Source of the DNA: Gammaproteobacteria bacterium
Lineage (GTDB): Bacteria; Pseudomonadota; Gammaproteobacteria; Burkholderiales; Burkholderiaceae_C
Assembly: GCA_025359085.1 (NCBI GenBank)
Contig: JANYHL010000135.1
Location: 1 to 47,579 of the forward strand
Length of the DNA stretch: 47,579 nucleotides
Direction: 5' to 3'
Part shown: piece after piece, positions 7,699 through 16,556 of the stretch
Layout: each line of letters starts with the position of its first letter
Numbering within the stretch: position 1 is the first letter of the stretch
Made by a program: the position numbers and the translations under genes
The notes under the pieces: model-generated
Seen by the model: only the letters and a program-made list of their open reading frames with translations
The model's database searches: none
Told to the model about the DNA's origin: nothing

Positions 7699-10600
7699 TG
7701 CAGTTGTCCCCATGCCTTGTCCAGGCGTTTCACACTCACCGGTTGCGGCGTGCGCAGTTCCTGCGCGAAGAAGCTCACACGCAGTTCTTCGAGCAGCCAT
7801 CTAAATTCTTGCAGGCGCTCATCAAGCACGCCTTTGCGCTCATTCACCAGGCGCCAGTAGCGCTGTTCCAGCGGACGCAATTCGGCCAGGCGGGCGGCAT
7901 CGCGCGCCGGGTCGGCACGGTATTTTTCTAATCTCAAGGTAATGGCTTTCTGGTAACGGGTAAGGTGTTGCAACGGGCCCCAGGGTGACAGGAGCAAAAA
8001 GCGTTTGGGCATCAGGCGCGCCAGTTGCTGCGCGCAATCCAGCGTAAGCTCTGGCGCGTTCTTGGTGTCCTTGATCTTGCGGGCGGCAACAGCGTATTCG
8101 GCCAATAGGGTGGCGGCCAGCCGCGCCACCTCATTGGCGATCAACGTCAGGCGCCCCCGGCCCTCGTCGATACGGCGTTTGAAGTCGAATTCGTTGGTGG
8201 GCAGCGGCTCCAGCAGAAAAGCCCGGTCCAGCGCCAGGGCAATGATCTGTTCACGCAGCTCTTCGAGGGTGCCGCCTCCGCTACCGTCCGCGGACTTGCC
8301 GACCTGCATGAAGGTAACCGCCATCTTTTGCAGATCGGGGATGTTCTTTTCCAGGTACTTGAGCGCGTCCTTGATTTGCAGCGAAAACAGCCGACGCAGG
8401 CCAGCGCGGTGTTTGGCGGCAGCGACATCGGGCTCGTCAAACACCTCGATCATGACGGCATCTCCCGCATCGATCAGACCGGGGTAGCCGATCAGGGTCT
8501 GGCCGCCTTTCTGGATTTCGAGCAACTCGGGCAGCTCGCCGAAGGTCCAGGCGGTGTAGCGCTGGCCTGCGGGGGCGGTGGGAGTCACTATATTTTTAAT
8601 AGCTTCCTTGCTACTGTTGACGCGGGCTAGAGCCTTGTTTTCCTTAAAAACTGGGAGTGCGGCGGCATCCTTGGCCATTTTGAGTCCGGCCAGCACCTGG
8701 AACGCGCCGCGGGCCTGCGCGCCCAGCTCGGCTTTCAAGGCACCCAGGTTGCGCCCGTGCCCAAGCTGGCGGCCATGGTCATCGACCACCCGGAAGTTCA
8801 TGAAGAAATGCGGGCTGAGCATGTCGGCCTTGATGTCGGCGCGAACCACGTCGATGGAGGTGGCTTGGCGCACCAGTTTCAACACCGCATCGAGCAAGCT
8901 GCCGTGGCCAAAGACCTCGGGCGCGTTCAGCGTCTCGGCCATCTTGCTGGCGCTATCGGGCAGCGGCACCAGGCGCGAGCGTGGTCGCTGGTGCAGGGTT
9001 TTGATGAGCGCCTGAATTTTGTCTTTCAACATGCCGGGCACCAGCCACTCGCAGCGCTCTTCGTTCACCTGGTTCAGCACAAACAGCGGTACCGTCACGG
9101 TGAGTCCGTCTTTCGCGTCGCCCGGTTCGTGCAGGTAGACGGCGGCACAATCCACCCCGCCCAGACGGATATTCTTCGGAAACGACTGGGTGGTGATGCC
9201 GGCCGCCTCGTGGCGCATCAGTTCCTCCAGCGTCAGCAGCAAGAGCTTGGGGTTCTTCTTGATCTCTTCGCGGTACCAGTTCTCGAAGCTGTAGCCGCTG
9301 CACACATCGGCTGGCAATTGCTGGTCGTAGAAGGCAAAGATCAGCTCTTCGTCCACCAGCACGTCTTGCCGGCGCGCCTTGTGCTCCAGCTCTTCCACCT
9401 GCTTGATCAGCTTCTGGTTGGCCTCCAGAAACGCCAATTTGGTGTCCCATTGCCCGTCCACCAAGGCCTGGCGAATGAAAATCTCACGCGCCGCCACCAT
9501 ATCGACCCGGCCAAAGTTGACGCGGCGACCACTGTAAATGACGATGCCGTACAGCGTGGCGCGCTCCAGCGCCGTAACCTCGGCCGCCTTCTTTTCCCAA
9601 TGCGGGTCGAGCAACTGCTTCTTGAGCAAATGGCCCGCCACCTGCTCCAGCCACTGCGGCTCAATGGCGGCAATGCCGCGCCCAAACAGGCGCGTGGTCT
9701 CCACCAGCTCGGCCGCCACGATCCAGCGGCCTGGTTTCTTGACCAGGTGCGCGCCCGGATGCGGATAAAACTTGATGCCGCGCGCGCCCAGGTACTCGCC
9801 CCCTGCCCCTTCCGTTTCCAGTTTGCAGCCAATGTTGCCCAACAAGCCCGACAGCATCGACAGGTGCAAATGTTCATAACTGGCGGGCAGTGTGTTGAGC
9901 CTCCATTTATGCTCGGCCACCACGGTGTGCAATTGCGAATGGATGTCGCGCCATTCGCGCACGCGACGGATGTTGACGAAATTCTGGCGCAGCAGTTGTT
10001 CGTACTGGCGGTTGCTGAGCTTGTGGACGGCATCCGTTCGGGCTGAGCCTGTCGAAGCGCCACCCCGGCTGTTTTCCAGCCACTTCCACAGCTTCAAGTA
10101 CCCGCTGAACTCGCTCTTCTCGTCATCAAACTTGACGTGCGCGGCATCGGCCTGCTGTTGCGCTTCCATCGGCCGGTCGCGCACATCCTGCACGCTCAGC
10201 GCCGAGGCGATGACCAGCACTTCATCCAGCGCACCTCTTGAGCGTGCCTCCAGGATCATGCGGCCCACGCGCGGGTCCAGCGGCAGTTTCGCCAGCTCCT
10301 CGCCCATGGGGGTCAACTCATTGGCATCGTCCACGGCACCGAGTTCATTGAGCAGCTGGTAGCCGTCGGCAATGGCGCGGCCAGACGGGCGTTCGATGAA
10401 AGGGAACTCCTCCACCAAGCCCATGCGCAGCGATTTCATGCGCAAAATCACCCCTGCCAGCGATGAGCGCAGGATTTCGGGGTCGGTAAAGCGCGGCCGA
10501 CCGTTGAAGTCTTTCTCGTCATAGAGCCGGATGCAAATGCCGTTGGCAACCCGGCCACAACGCCCGGCGCGCTGGTTGGCAGAACTCTGGCTGATCGGCT

Positions 10601-11612
10601 CGACCAGCAGCTGCTCCACTTTGCTTCTAAAGCTGTAGCGCTTCATGCGCGCGGTGCCTGCGTCTATGACGTAGCGGATGCCCGGCACCGTGAGCGAGGT
10701 TTCGGCCACGTTGGTGGCCAGTACGATGCGCCGCCCGGTGTGGCCGTCAAAAATGCGGTCCTGCTCGGCCTGGCTCAGGCGCGCAAACAGCGGCAGCACT
10801 TCGGCGTTGCGAAACACCGGCTGGTGGCTCAGGTGGCCGCGCAGGTGATCCGCCGCTTCGCGGATTTCGCGCTCGCCCGGTAAAAACACCAGAATGTCGC
10901 CGCTGTGGTGCACATCGCGCCACAACTCGTCCACGCCATCGGCAATGGCCGAGTTCAGGTCGTAGTCGCGCGATTCCTCAAACGGCCGGTAGCGCTGCTC
11001 GACCGGAAACATGCGCCCCGACACCATGATGACCGGCGCCGGTCCATTCCTGGTGGCAAAGTGGTCGGCAAAGCGCTGGGCGTCGATGGTCGCCGAAGTC
11101 ACGATGATCTTCAGGTCGGGCCGACGCGGCAGGATCTGGCGCAGGTAGCCGAGCAAAAAATCGATGTTGAGCGAACGCTCATGCGCCTCGTCAATGATGA
11201 GGGTGTCGTAGGCTTTGAGCAGCGGATCGGTCTGCGTCTCGGCCAGCAAAATGCCATCGGTCATCAGCTTGACCGATGTATCGCGGCTGAGGCGGTCCTG
11301 AAACCGAACCTTGAAGCCCACCACATCGCCCAGCGTGGTCTTCAGTTCCTCGGCAATGCGCTTGGCTACGCTGCTGGCGGCAATGCGGCGCGGCTGCGTG
11401 TGTCCAATCAACTTGGCATGTTGGCCTGCCGGGTAGTTCAGCTTGCCGCGCCCCATCGCCAGGGCAATCTTGGGCAACTGCGTGGTTTTACCGGAACCGG
11501 TTTCGCCGCAGACGATGATGACCTGGTGCGCGGCCAGGGTGGCCATGATCTCTTCACGCCTGGCTGATACGGGCAATTCTTCGGAGAAGTCGATTTTCAA
11601 AGGTAGGGGCAT
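7695..11612 (-). CDS. hrpA: ATP-dependent RNA helicase HrpA
   Basis: A 1305-residue DEAH-box helicase, the same size as E. coli HrpA (about 1300). Walker A GETGSGKT is at residues 36-43 and the DEAH box at 141-144; the motif SATIDAQRF and QRAGRCGRV of the second RecA domain follow. Next come the helicase-associated and OB-fold regions and a long C-terminal DUF3418-type half. It acts on RNA in the cytoplasm; HrpA in E. coli has roles in mRNA processing and rescue of stalled ribosomes. Two dispersed repeats are carried in frame: repeat A near residues 518-526 and repeat B near 988-1009. The weak upstream ribosome-binding sequence leaves the exact start slightly uncertain. Confidence 0.93.
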   Translation of the reverse strand: MPLPLKIDFSEELPVSARREEIMATLAAHQVIIVCGETGSGKTTQLPKIALAMGRGKLNYPAGQHAKLIGHTQPRRIAASSVAKRIAEELKTTLGDVVGFKVRFQDRLSRDTSVKLMTDGILLAETQTDPLLKAYDTLIIDEAHERSLNIDFLLGYLRQILPRRPDLKIIVTSATIDAQRFADHFATRNGPAPVIMVSGRMFPVEQRYRPFEESRDYDLNSAIADGVDELWRDVHHSGDILVFLPGEREIREAADHLRGHLSHQPVFRNAEVLPLFARLSQAEQDRIFDGHTGRRIVLATNVAETSLTVPGIRYVIDAGTARMKRYSFRSKVEQLLVEPISQSSANQRAGRCGRVANGICIRLYDEKDFNGRPRFTDPEILRSSLAGVILRMKSLRMGLVEEFPFIERPSGRAIADGYQLLNELGAVDDANELTPMGEELAKLPLDPRVGRMILEARSRGALDEVLVIASALSVQDVRDRPMEAQQQADAAHVKFDDEKSEFSGYLKLWKWLENSRGGASTGSARTDAVHKLSNRQYEQLLRQNFVNIRRVREWRDIHSQLHTVVAEHKWRLNTLPASYEHLHLSMLSGLLGNIGCKLETEGAGGEYLGARGIKFYPHPGAHLVKKPGRWIVAAELVETTRLFGRGIAAIEPQWLEQVAGHLLKKQLLDPHWEKKAAEVTALERATLYGIVIYSGRRVNFGRVDMVAAREIFIRQALVDGQWDTKLAFLEANQKLIKQVEELEHKARRQDVLVDEELIFAFYDQQLPADVCSGYSFENWYREEIKKNPKLLLLTLEELMRHEAAGITTQSFPKNIRLGGVDCAAVYLHEPGDAKDGLTVTVPLFVLNQVNEERCEWLVPGMLKDKIQALIKTLHQRPRSRLVPLPDSASKMAETLNAPEVFGHGSLLDAVLKLVRQATSIDVVRADIKADMLSPHFFMNFRVVDDHGRQLGHGRNLGALKAELGAQARGAFQVLAGLKMAKDAAALPVFKENKALARVNSSKEAIKNIVTPTAPAGQRYTAWTFGELPELLEIQKGGQTLIGYPGLIDAGDAVMIEVFDEPDVAAAKHRAGLRRLFSLQIKDALKYLEKNIPDLQKMAVTFMQVGKSADGSGGGTLEELREQIIALALDRAFLLEPLPTNEFDFKRRIDEGRGRLTLIANEVARLAATLLAEYAVAARKIKDTKNAPELTLDCAQQLARLMPKRFLLLSPWGPLQHLTRYQKAITLRLEKYRADPARDAARLAELRPLEQRYWRLVNERKGVLDERLQEFRWLLEELRVSFFAQELRTPQPVSVKRLDKAWGQLQ
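8588..8650 (+). repeat. Dispersed repeat B, copy 3 (inside hrpA)
   Basis: Reads AATAGCTTCCTTGCTACTG and then CGCGGGCTAGAGCC on the plus strand. On the minus strand it is translated as part of hrpA, giving KALARVNSSKEAIKNI. It is more AT-rich than the surrounding gene, and the reading frame is preserved. Confidence 0.7.
10034..10058 (-). repeat. Dispersed palindromic repeat A, half copy 2 (inside hrpA)
   Basis: The plus strand shows CCGTTCGGGCTGAGCCTGTC followed by GAAGC, one arm of the repeat A palindrome. On the minus strand it encodes STGSART within hrpA. Confidence 0.75.
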
Positions 11613-12151
11613 AGAGCCGCAATTATCGAGGCCACGTCCGGGTTAGTTGACGGACGGTCAGCTTTATTAGCCAAATTGGCCTCTAGCCCTTATGGAATAA
11701 GCGTGAGCAGCTATTCAATATAGAGCGATTTTCCATTGTCAGGTAGCTTAATATTGGTAGCTGGGGATGGATTGGGGCGGCGACCTGGTACTGTCAAAGT
11801 CCAAAGATCGGTCGCCAACCCATCCCCGGCTGCGCGCGACTTTTGAGCTCGAACAGGCAGGAACCACGACAACCCTGCTATCACCGACACCATGGGGCAG
11901 GCGAACTTTCCGTTGGCCAAACGCCTCCGATTGACGCCCTGGAAAGCCTCGGCGTGCACAGTTGGGATCGCTGGTCGCTGTTGTTCCGCTTGATCGATTC
12001 GATAGCGCGGGCTTCGGCGCGACTGCCTTGGCTGTGCGGGCCGGACTATGCGCGCTGGCGCACGGTGTTGCGCAGCACCTTCAACCAGAATACGGGTAGG
12101 CGCTCGTTCTCCGATCGTTGCGCCACCCAATACCAAAGAGAAAGAACAACC
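11613..12151. other. 539-bp intergenic region between divergent hrpA and the dehydrogenase gene
   Basis: Contains dispersed repeat B copy 2 (11671-11728). Open frames cross the remainder on both strands, but none has recognisable motifs or a credible start, so I call no gene. Promoters of both divergent genes must lie here or close by; I could not pick them out convincingly. Confidence 0.5.
11671..11728 (-). repeat. Dispersed repeat B, copy 2
   Basis: Plus strand CCAAATTGGCCTCTAGCCC, then TTATGGAATAAGC, then GTGAGCAGCTATT. The block GCTTATTCCATAAGGGCTAG on the minus strand is identical to copy 1 near 5118. The close match of two copies about 6.5 kb apart suggests recent spread. Confidence 0.75.
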
Positions 12152-13018
12152 ATGACAGCAATCAAGAACGTCACAGTCCTAGGCACCGGCGTGCTCGGCT
12201 CGCAAATTGCGTTCCAGACGGCGTTCCATGGCTTCACCGTCATCGCGTACGACATCAATGCGGAAATCATTGAGCAAGCAAAGGCGCGGTTCGCCAGTTT
12301 GGCACAGACCTATATCGATGAGCATATTGCCGGTGCGGCCGATGGCGGTTCGGTAGCGGCGCTCGCCAATATCAGCTATTCGTTCGAGCTCGGCGACGCC
12401 GTCAAAGATGCCGACCTTGTAATTGAGGTCGTCCCAGAGAAGCTCGAGATCAAGCGCGCCCTTTACACCCAATTGGCGAAGCTCGCGCCGCCCAAGACGA
12501 TCTTTGCGACAAACTCGTCGACCCTGCTGCCAAGTGCGCTGAAAGACTTCACCGGTCGCCCCGACCGATTCATTGCGTTGCATTATGCCAATCGTGTCTG
12601 GTTGCACAATACGGCAGAGATCATGGGAACGGCGGACACAACCCCGGCTGTCGTGCAGACAATTGTCGACTTCGCGACGGCAACGGGGATGGTTCCGATC
12701 GAGATCAAAAAGGAACATGCTGGATACCTCCTTAACTCGCTGCTCGTGCCGTTCCTTGGCGCGGCGGGTGACCTTCTGGTCGACGGCATAGCCGAGCCTG
12801 ACATGGTGGACAAGACCTGGCGCATTGGCACCGGGGCGCCATTGGGGCCGTTCCAGATCTTCGACATCGTCGGACTCACGACGGCCTACAACATTTCATT
12901 AATGAACCCGGATCCGAAGCGGCAGGCATTCGTGAAGCTGCTCAAGGAGCGCTACATCGACAAGGGCAAGCTCGGCAGATCGACCGGCGAGGGCTTCTAC
13001 AGCTATCCGAAAAAATAA
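12152..13018 (+). CDS. 3-hydroxyacyl-CoA dehydrogenase family oxidoreductase
   Basis: A 288-residue NAD-dependent enzyme of the short 3-hydroxyacyl-CoA dehydrogenase type. The Rossmann motif GTGVLGSQIA (11-20) binds NAD. The catalytic His-Glu pair is H144 and E156, with the family spacing, in IALHYANRVWLHNTAEIMG. NSSTLLPS and YLLNSLLVPF supply the other conserved polar residues. Where classical members read HFFNPVPxMKLVEV, this one has HYANRVWLHNTAEI, so the substrate pocket probably differs. The gene lies 53 bases before oleate hydratase on the same strand, which suggests action on hydroxy fatty acids or their CoA esters (inference). The start at 12152 follows AAAGAGAAAG; the longer frame to 11843 has no family similarity. 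Confidence 0.8.
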   Translation: MTAIKNVTVLGTGVLGSQIAFQTAFHGFTVIAYDINAEIIEQAKARFASLAQTYIDEHIAGAADGGSVAALANISYSFELGDAVKDADLVIEVVPEKLEIKRALYTQLAKLAPPKTIFATNSSTLLPSALKDFTGRPDRFIALHYANRVWLHNTAEIMGTADTTPAVVQTIVDFATATGMVPIEIKKEHAGYLLNSLLVPFLGAAGDLLVDGIAEPDMVDKTWRIGTGAPLGPFQIFDIVGLTTAYNISLMNPDPKRQAFVKLLKERYIDKGKLGRSTGEGFYSYPKK

Positions 13019-13071
13019 ATCTGGCATTCCAAGCCCTGGCATCCAAACACACGCCCAAGAAAGAGAGCATC

Positions 13072-15093
13072 ATGATTAGCCGCACAAAGCCCAGCAAAGA
13101 CAACTCCCGACTCAAGACCCACATTGACGCCATGGCCCAACACACAATGGATGTAAGCCCTGACGCAACGACCCGGCATTTGCACAATGGCGTTGACACG
13201 GCATTGCCGCCTGCTGACCTTCACGGAAGCTATACGAATCATCGCCCGCTCGCGACCGAAGGCATTGCCAAGCGTCATGCCTATATCATTGGCAGCGGGA
13301 TCGGAGGTCTTTGCGCCGCCTTCTTTCTGATCCGTGACGGCCATATGCCAGCCGCCAACATTACGATTCTTGAATCCCGGAAGATCGAAGGCGGCGCGCT
13401 GGATGGGGCGGGCAATGCCGAGAAAGGCTATCTCGTTCGCGGTGGCCGCGAGATGGAGATGAACTACCAGAACTTCTGGGATGTTTTCTCGGAAATACCG
13501 GCGCTGGAACTGCCCGAGCCCTTTTCGGTGCTGGATGAATTCCGAATGGTCAATGACGTTGACAAGAACTGGTCAAAAGCCCGGCTTCTTGAAAAACAGG
13601 GTCAGATCAAGGATTCTTCGACCATGGAGCTGAGCCGACTGCAGCAATTGGAACTGCTGCGACTTTTTCTGACGCGCAAGGAAGACCTTGATGACATGAC
13701 GGTAGAAGAGTGGTTCAGTGAAGGCTTTCTGAAGACTAACTTCTACATGTTCTGGCGCACCATGTTTGCCTTCCAGAACTGGCATTCTGTGCTCGAAATG
13801 AAGCTGTATATGCACCGTTTCCTGCACCTGATGGACGGGTTGAACGACATGACCTCGTTGATCTTTCCCAAATACAACCAGTACGACAGTTTCATCCTTC
13901 CATTGATGACTTGGTTGAAGGACCAGGGTGTGAATATCCAGTACGACACGATCGTGTCCAATCTGGATATGGATATCAGTGGTGAGACCAAAACCACCAC
14001 GGCAATCCAGTGTCATACCCCCAATGGCGACCAGAAGATCAAGATCCGCGCGCGCGATCTGGTCTTCGTCACCATCGGCTCGATCGTCGAGGACACAGCC
14101 TACGCAGACAACGATACCGTTCCCGACCTGAGGGTAAACGAACCAGATACACAGGTTGGCGCAAGCTGGCAGTTATGGAAGAACCTCGCTCAAAAATCCC
14201 CCGCCTTCGGACGGCCCGAGAAGTTCTGCGGCAACGTACCTGCCTCCACTTGGGAGTCGGCAACGCTGACTTGCAAACCCTCGGCGCTGACGGAAAAGTT
14301 CAAATCGCTATGCGTTAACGATCCCTATTCCGGCAAAACGGCCACTGGTGGCATCATCACTTTCACCGACTCGGCCTGGTTGATGAGCTTCACCCTCAAC
14401 CGCCAACCCCACTTCCCGGATCAGCCCGCTGATGTCCTCGTGCCCTGGGTATTTGCGTTGATGATGGACAAGCCCGGCGACTATGTCAAAAAGCCCATGC
14501 CGCAATGCACTGGCAGGGAAATTTTGACTGAACTGTGTTTCCACCTCGGACTGATCGATCAGGTAGACGAGATAATTTCATGCACCAAAGTACGCATGGC
14601 GCTGATGCCCTATATCACCGCACAATTTATGCCACGCGCCAAAGGGGACCGCCCCTGGGTGGTGCCTCAGGGCTGCACCAACGTAGCCTGCCTCGGTCAG
14701 TTTGTGGAAACCCATAACGACGTGGTATTCACACTGGAAAGCTCGGTTCGGACGGCACGCATCGGCGTCTACAGCCTGCTGGGGATCAAGAAACAAGTGC
14801 CTGACATTTACCCCGGACAGTATGACATTCGCCGTCTGCTACGGGCAACGCGGACGTTAAACAATGATGAGGCGTTTCTTGGCGAAGGCATCCTTCGACG
14901 CCTGCTTGGCGGAACCTATCTCGAAAACATCCTTCCCCTGGGCCCTGGTGAGATACCCTCAGATCTGCGTGCACCGGGCCTGTTCGAAAACCAACTGAGC
15001 GCTCTGCGTAACTTTCTGGAAGAAAGCCACACGCTGAACACCGCGAAGAAGTGGTTTCAAGGTGCTATAGACAATCTGCGCGCAAGTCGCTGA
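13072..15093 (+). CDS. ohyA: Oleate hydratase (MCRA family)
   Basis: A 673-residue FAD-dependent hydratase that adds water to the 9,10 double bond of oleate, giving 10-hydroxystearate. The dinucleotide-binding motif YIIGSGIGGLCAAFFL starts at residue 71 and is followed by ILESRKIEGGALDG and the family block LVRGGREMEMNYQNFWD. All of this matches myosin-cross-reactive-antigen proteins, which are about 550-670 residues long. The N-terminal 65 residues before the FAD domain are variable in the family. It probably detoxifies unsaturated fatty acids or modifies them at the membrane. The gene follows the dehydrogenase closely, with AAGAAAGAGAG before the start, so an operon is likely. Identification is secure. 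Confidence 0.93.
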   Translation: MISRTKPSKDNSRLKTHIDAMAQHTMDVSPDATTRHLHNGVDTALPPADLHGSYTNHRPLATEGIAKRHAYIIGSGIGGLCAAFFLIRDGHMPAANITILESRKIEGGALDGAGNAEKGYLVRGGREMEMNYQNFWDVFSEIPALELPEPFSVLDEFRMVNDVDKNWSKARLLEKQGQIKDSSTMELSRLQQLELLRLFLTRKEDLDDMTVEEWFSEGFLKTNFYMFWRTMFAFQNWHSVLEMKLYMHRFLHLMDGLNDMTSLIFPKYNQYDSFILPLMTWLKDQGVNIQYDTIVSNLDMDISGETKTTTAIQCHTPNGDQKIKIRARDLVFVTIGSIVEDTAYADNDTVPDLRVNEPDTQVGASWQLWKNLAQKSPAFGRPEKFCGNVPASTWESATLTCKPSALTEKFKSLCVNDPYSGKTATGGIITFTDSAWLMSFTLNRQPHFPDQPADVLVPWVFALMMDKPGDYVKKPMPQCTGREILTELCFHLGLIDQVDEIISCTKVRMALMPYITAQFMPRAKGDRPWVVPQGCTNVACLGQFVETHNDVVFTLESSVRTARIGVYSLLGIKKQVPDIYPGQYDIRRLLRATRTLNNDEAFLGEGILRRLLGGTYLENILPLGPGEIPSDLRAPGLFENQLSALRNFLEESHTLNTAKKWFQGAIDNLRASR

Positions 15094-15121
15094 CCGGATC
15101 GCTGTATCCAATAAAGACCGG

Positions 15122-16228
15122 TTAACGCAACTGCAGCGTCGGGACCGCCGAGCCAGCCGCAATCTCGCCAATCTCACAAGCGGCGTCAAAACCGTGCAGC
15201 CTGAAAATCTCCAGCACGTCATCCACCGCCGAAGGCGCGCACGACACCAGCAGGCCGCCGCTGGTTTGCGGGTCGCTCAGGAGGGCTTGGTCAACCGCGG
15301 CAAAGCCTGCGGGCAAGACAATGTTTTGCCCATAGGCGCTCCAGTTGCGCCCGGAGGCGCCGGTGACGTTGCCCGCAAGCGCCAGTTCACGCACACCCGC
15401 CAGCAGTGGCACCCGGGCCCAGTCGATTTGCACGTTGCAGTGGGCACCGCGGGCTATTTCCAAAACGTGGCCAGCCAAACCAAAACCAGTGACGTCGGTC
15501 ATGGCGTGCACGCCGCTGAGCGCGGCCAATTCGGGACCGGGGGTGTTCAACTGGGTGGTGACGGCGATCATCTGCGCATAACCGGCGCCATCCAGCTTCT
15601 CCTTCTTCAGCGCCGCCGACAAGATACCCACGCCCAGGGGCTTACCCAAAATCAGCTTGTCGCCCACTTGGGCGTCGGCGTTGCGCTTGACGCGGTTGGG
15701 GTGCACCAGGCCCAGCGCCACCAAGCCGTAAATCGGTTCGACCGAGTCAATACTGTGACCACCCGCAATCGGAATGCCGGCCTTGCGGCACACCGAGGCG
15801 CCGCCTTCGAGAATTCTGGCAATCGTGTCAGTGGACAGCACGTTGATCGGCATGCCAACCAGCGCCAAGGCCAAAATCGGCTTGCCTCCCATGGCATAAA
15901 CGTCCGAGATGGCGTTGGTGGCCGCAATGCAACCAAAGTCAAACGGGTCATCGACGATGGGCATGAAGAAATCGGTGGTGGCGATCAGGGCCTGCTCGTC
16001 GTTCAGTTGGTAAACCGCTGCGTCATCAGAGGTTTCAATGCCCACCAGCAACTCCTTGGGCAGCGGCATGGCGCTCATGCCTTTCAGGATTTCAGACAGG
16101 ACGCCGGGAGAAATCTTGCAGCCGCAGCCGCCGCCGTGCGACAAGCTGGTGAGACGCGGCTGCTGGGGTGGGGTGCTTGCAGGGACGGGGCTCCGTGGGC
16201 TGAGTGAGTTGTTCAAGATATTTTTCAT
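15122..16228 (-). CDS. selD: Selenide, water dikinase (selenophosphate synthetase)
   Basis: A 368-residue enzyme that makes selenophosphate from selenide and ATP, the selenium donor for selenocysteine and for 2-selenouridine in tRNA. The N-terminal loop HGGGCGCKIS (residues 31-40) carries the catalytic Cys35 and Lys38, so this is the cysteine form and not the selenocysteine form. The AIR-synthase-like domains follow, with ATTDFFMPIVDDP and TSGGLLVSC near the end. The first 28 residues are a variable leader. It is convergent with oleate hydratase, 28 bases apart. selA, selB, selC or mnmH are not in the window, so which selenium pathway it feeds is unknown. Confidence 0.93.
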   Translation of the reverse strand: MKNILNNSLSPRSPVPASTPPQQPRLTSLSHGGGCGCKISPGVLSEILKGMSAMPLPKELLVGIETSDDAAVYQLNDEQALIATTDFFMPIVDDPFDFGCIAATNAISDVYAMGGKPILALALVGMPINVLSTDTIARILEGGASVCRKAGIPIAGGHSIDSVEPIYGLVALGLVHPNRVKRNADAQVGDKLILGKPLGVGILSAALKKEKLDGAGYAQMIAVTTQLNTPGPELAALSGVHAMTDVTGFGLAGHVLEIARGAHCNVQIDWARVPLLAGVRELALAGNVTGASGRNWSAYGQNIVLPAGFAAVDQALLSDPQTSGGLLVSCAPSAVDDVLEIFRLHGFDAACEIGEIAAGSAVPTLQLR

Positions 16229-16556
16229 GGAGGCGACCGGTATTGTGTGTCAGATTCCAGCAAGCCAGTCTGGGCGGGAAAACCACGCGAATGCCGGCGT
16301 GGGTCAGGTCGATAACTGTAAGCCAGAACACATTGCATTATCGGCTGGGGCATTTTTGCAGCCATCAAGCGTCCTGCCTCTGCTGCGGCAGCTGAACAAC
16401 CGATTGGGGAACTGCGTCATAGCTGAAAAAGTCAATTTTCCTCAGGTCATATTGATTAAGCCACGCGCTCAACCGGGGAGTCCAAGCTCGGGCATCACGG
16501 TCCTGGCGGTTCTCAAGTAGAGTCAACGCATTAATTACTTTGTACGTGGAGTCATC
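16229..16556. other. Intergenic region between divergent selD and the metallopeptidase gene
   Basis: About 330 bases with no convincing gene, RNA or strong hairpin. I looked for a selenocysteine tRNA because of selD and saw none. Promoters for both divergent genes are expected here; the stretch GCATTAATTACTTTGTACG just before 16557 is the most AT-rich part. Confidence 0.4.

Noticed and set aside
11711..12136. Open frames on both strands between hrpA and the dehydrogenase gene (also the plus-strand extension from 11843)
   Set aside because: No family motif, no convincing ribosome-binding site, and part of it is dispersed repeat B. Homologues of the dehydrogenase begin at the ATG at 12152.
15194..16207. 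Long open frame antisense to selD
   Set aside because: Its histidine- and glutamine-rich translation is typical of a shadow of a GC-rich gene; selD on the other strand is unmistakable.
16229..16556. Possible selenocysteine tRNA next to selD
   Set aside because: No cloverleaf or long acceptor and variable arms could be folded by eye in this stretch.
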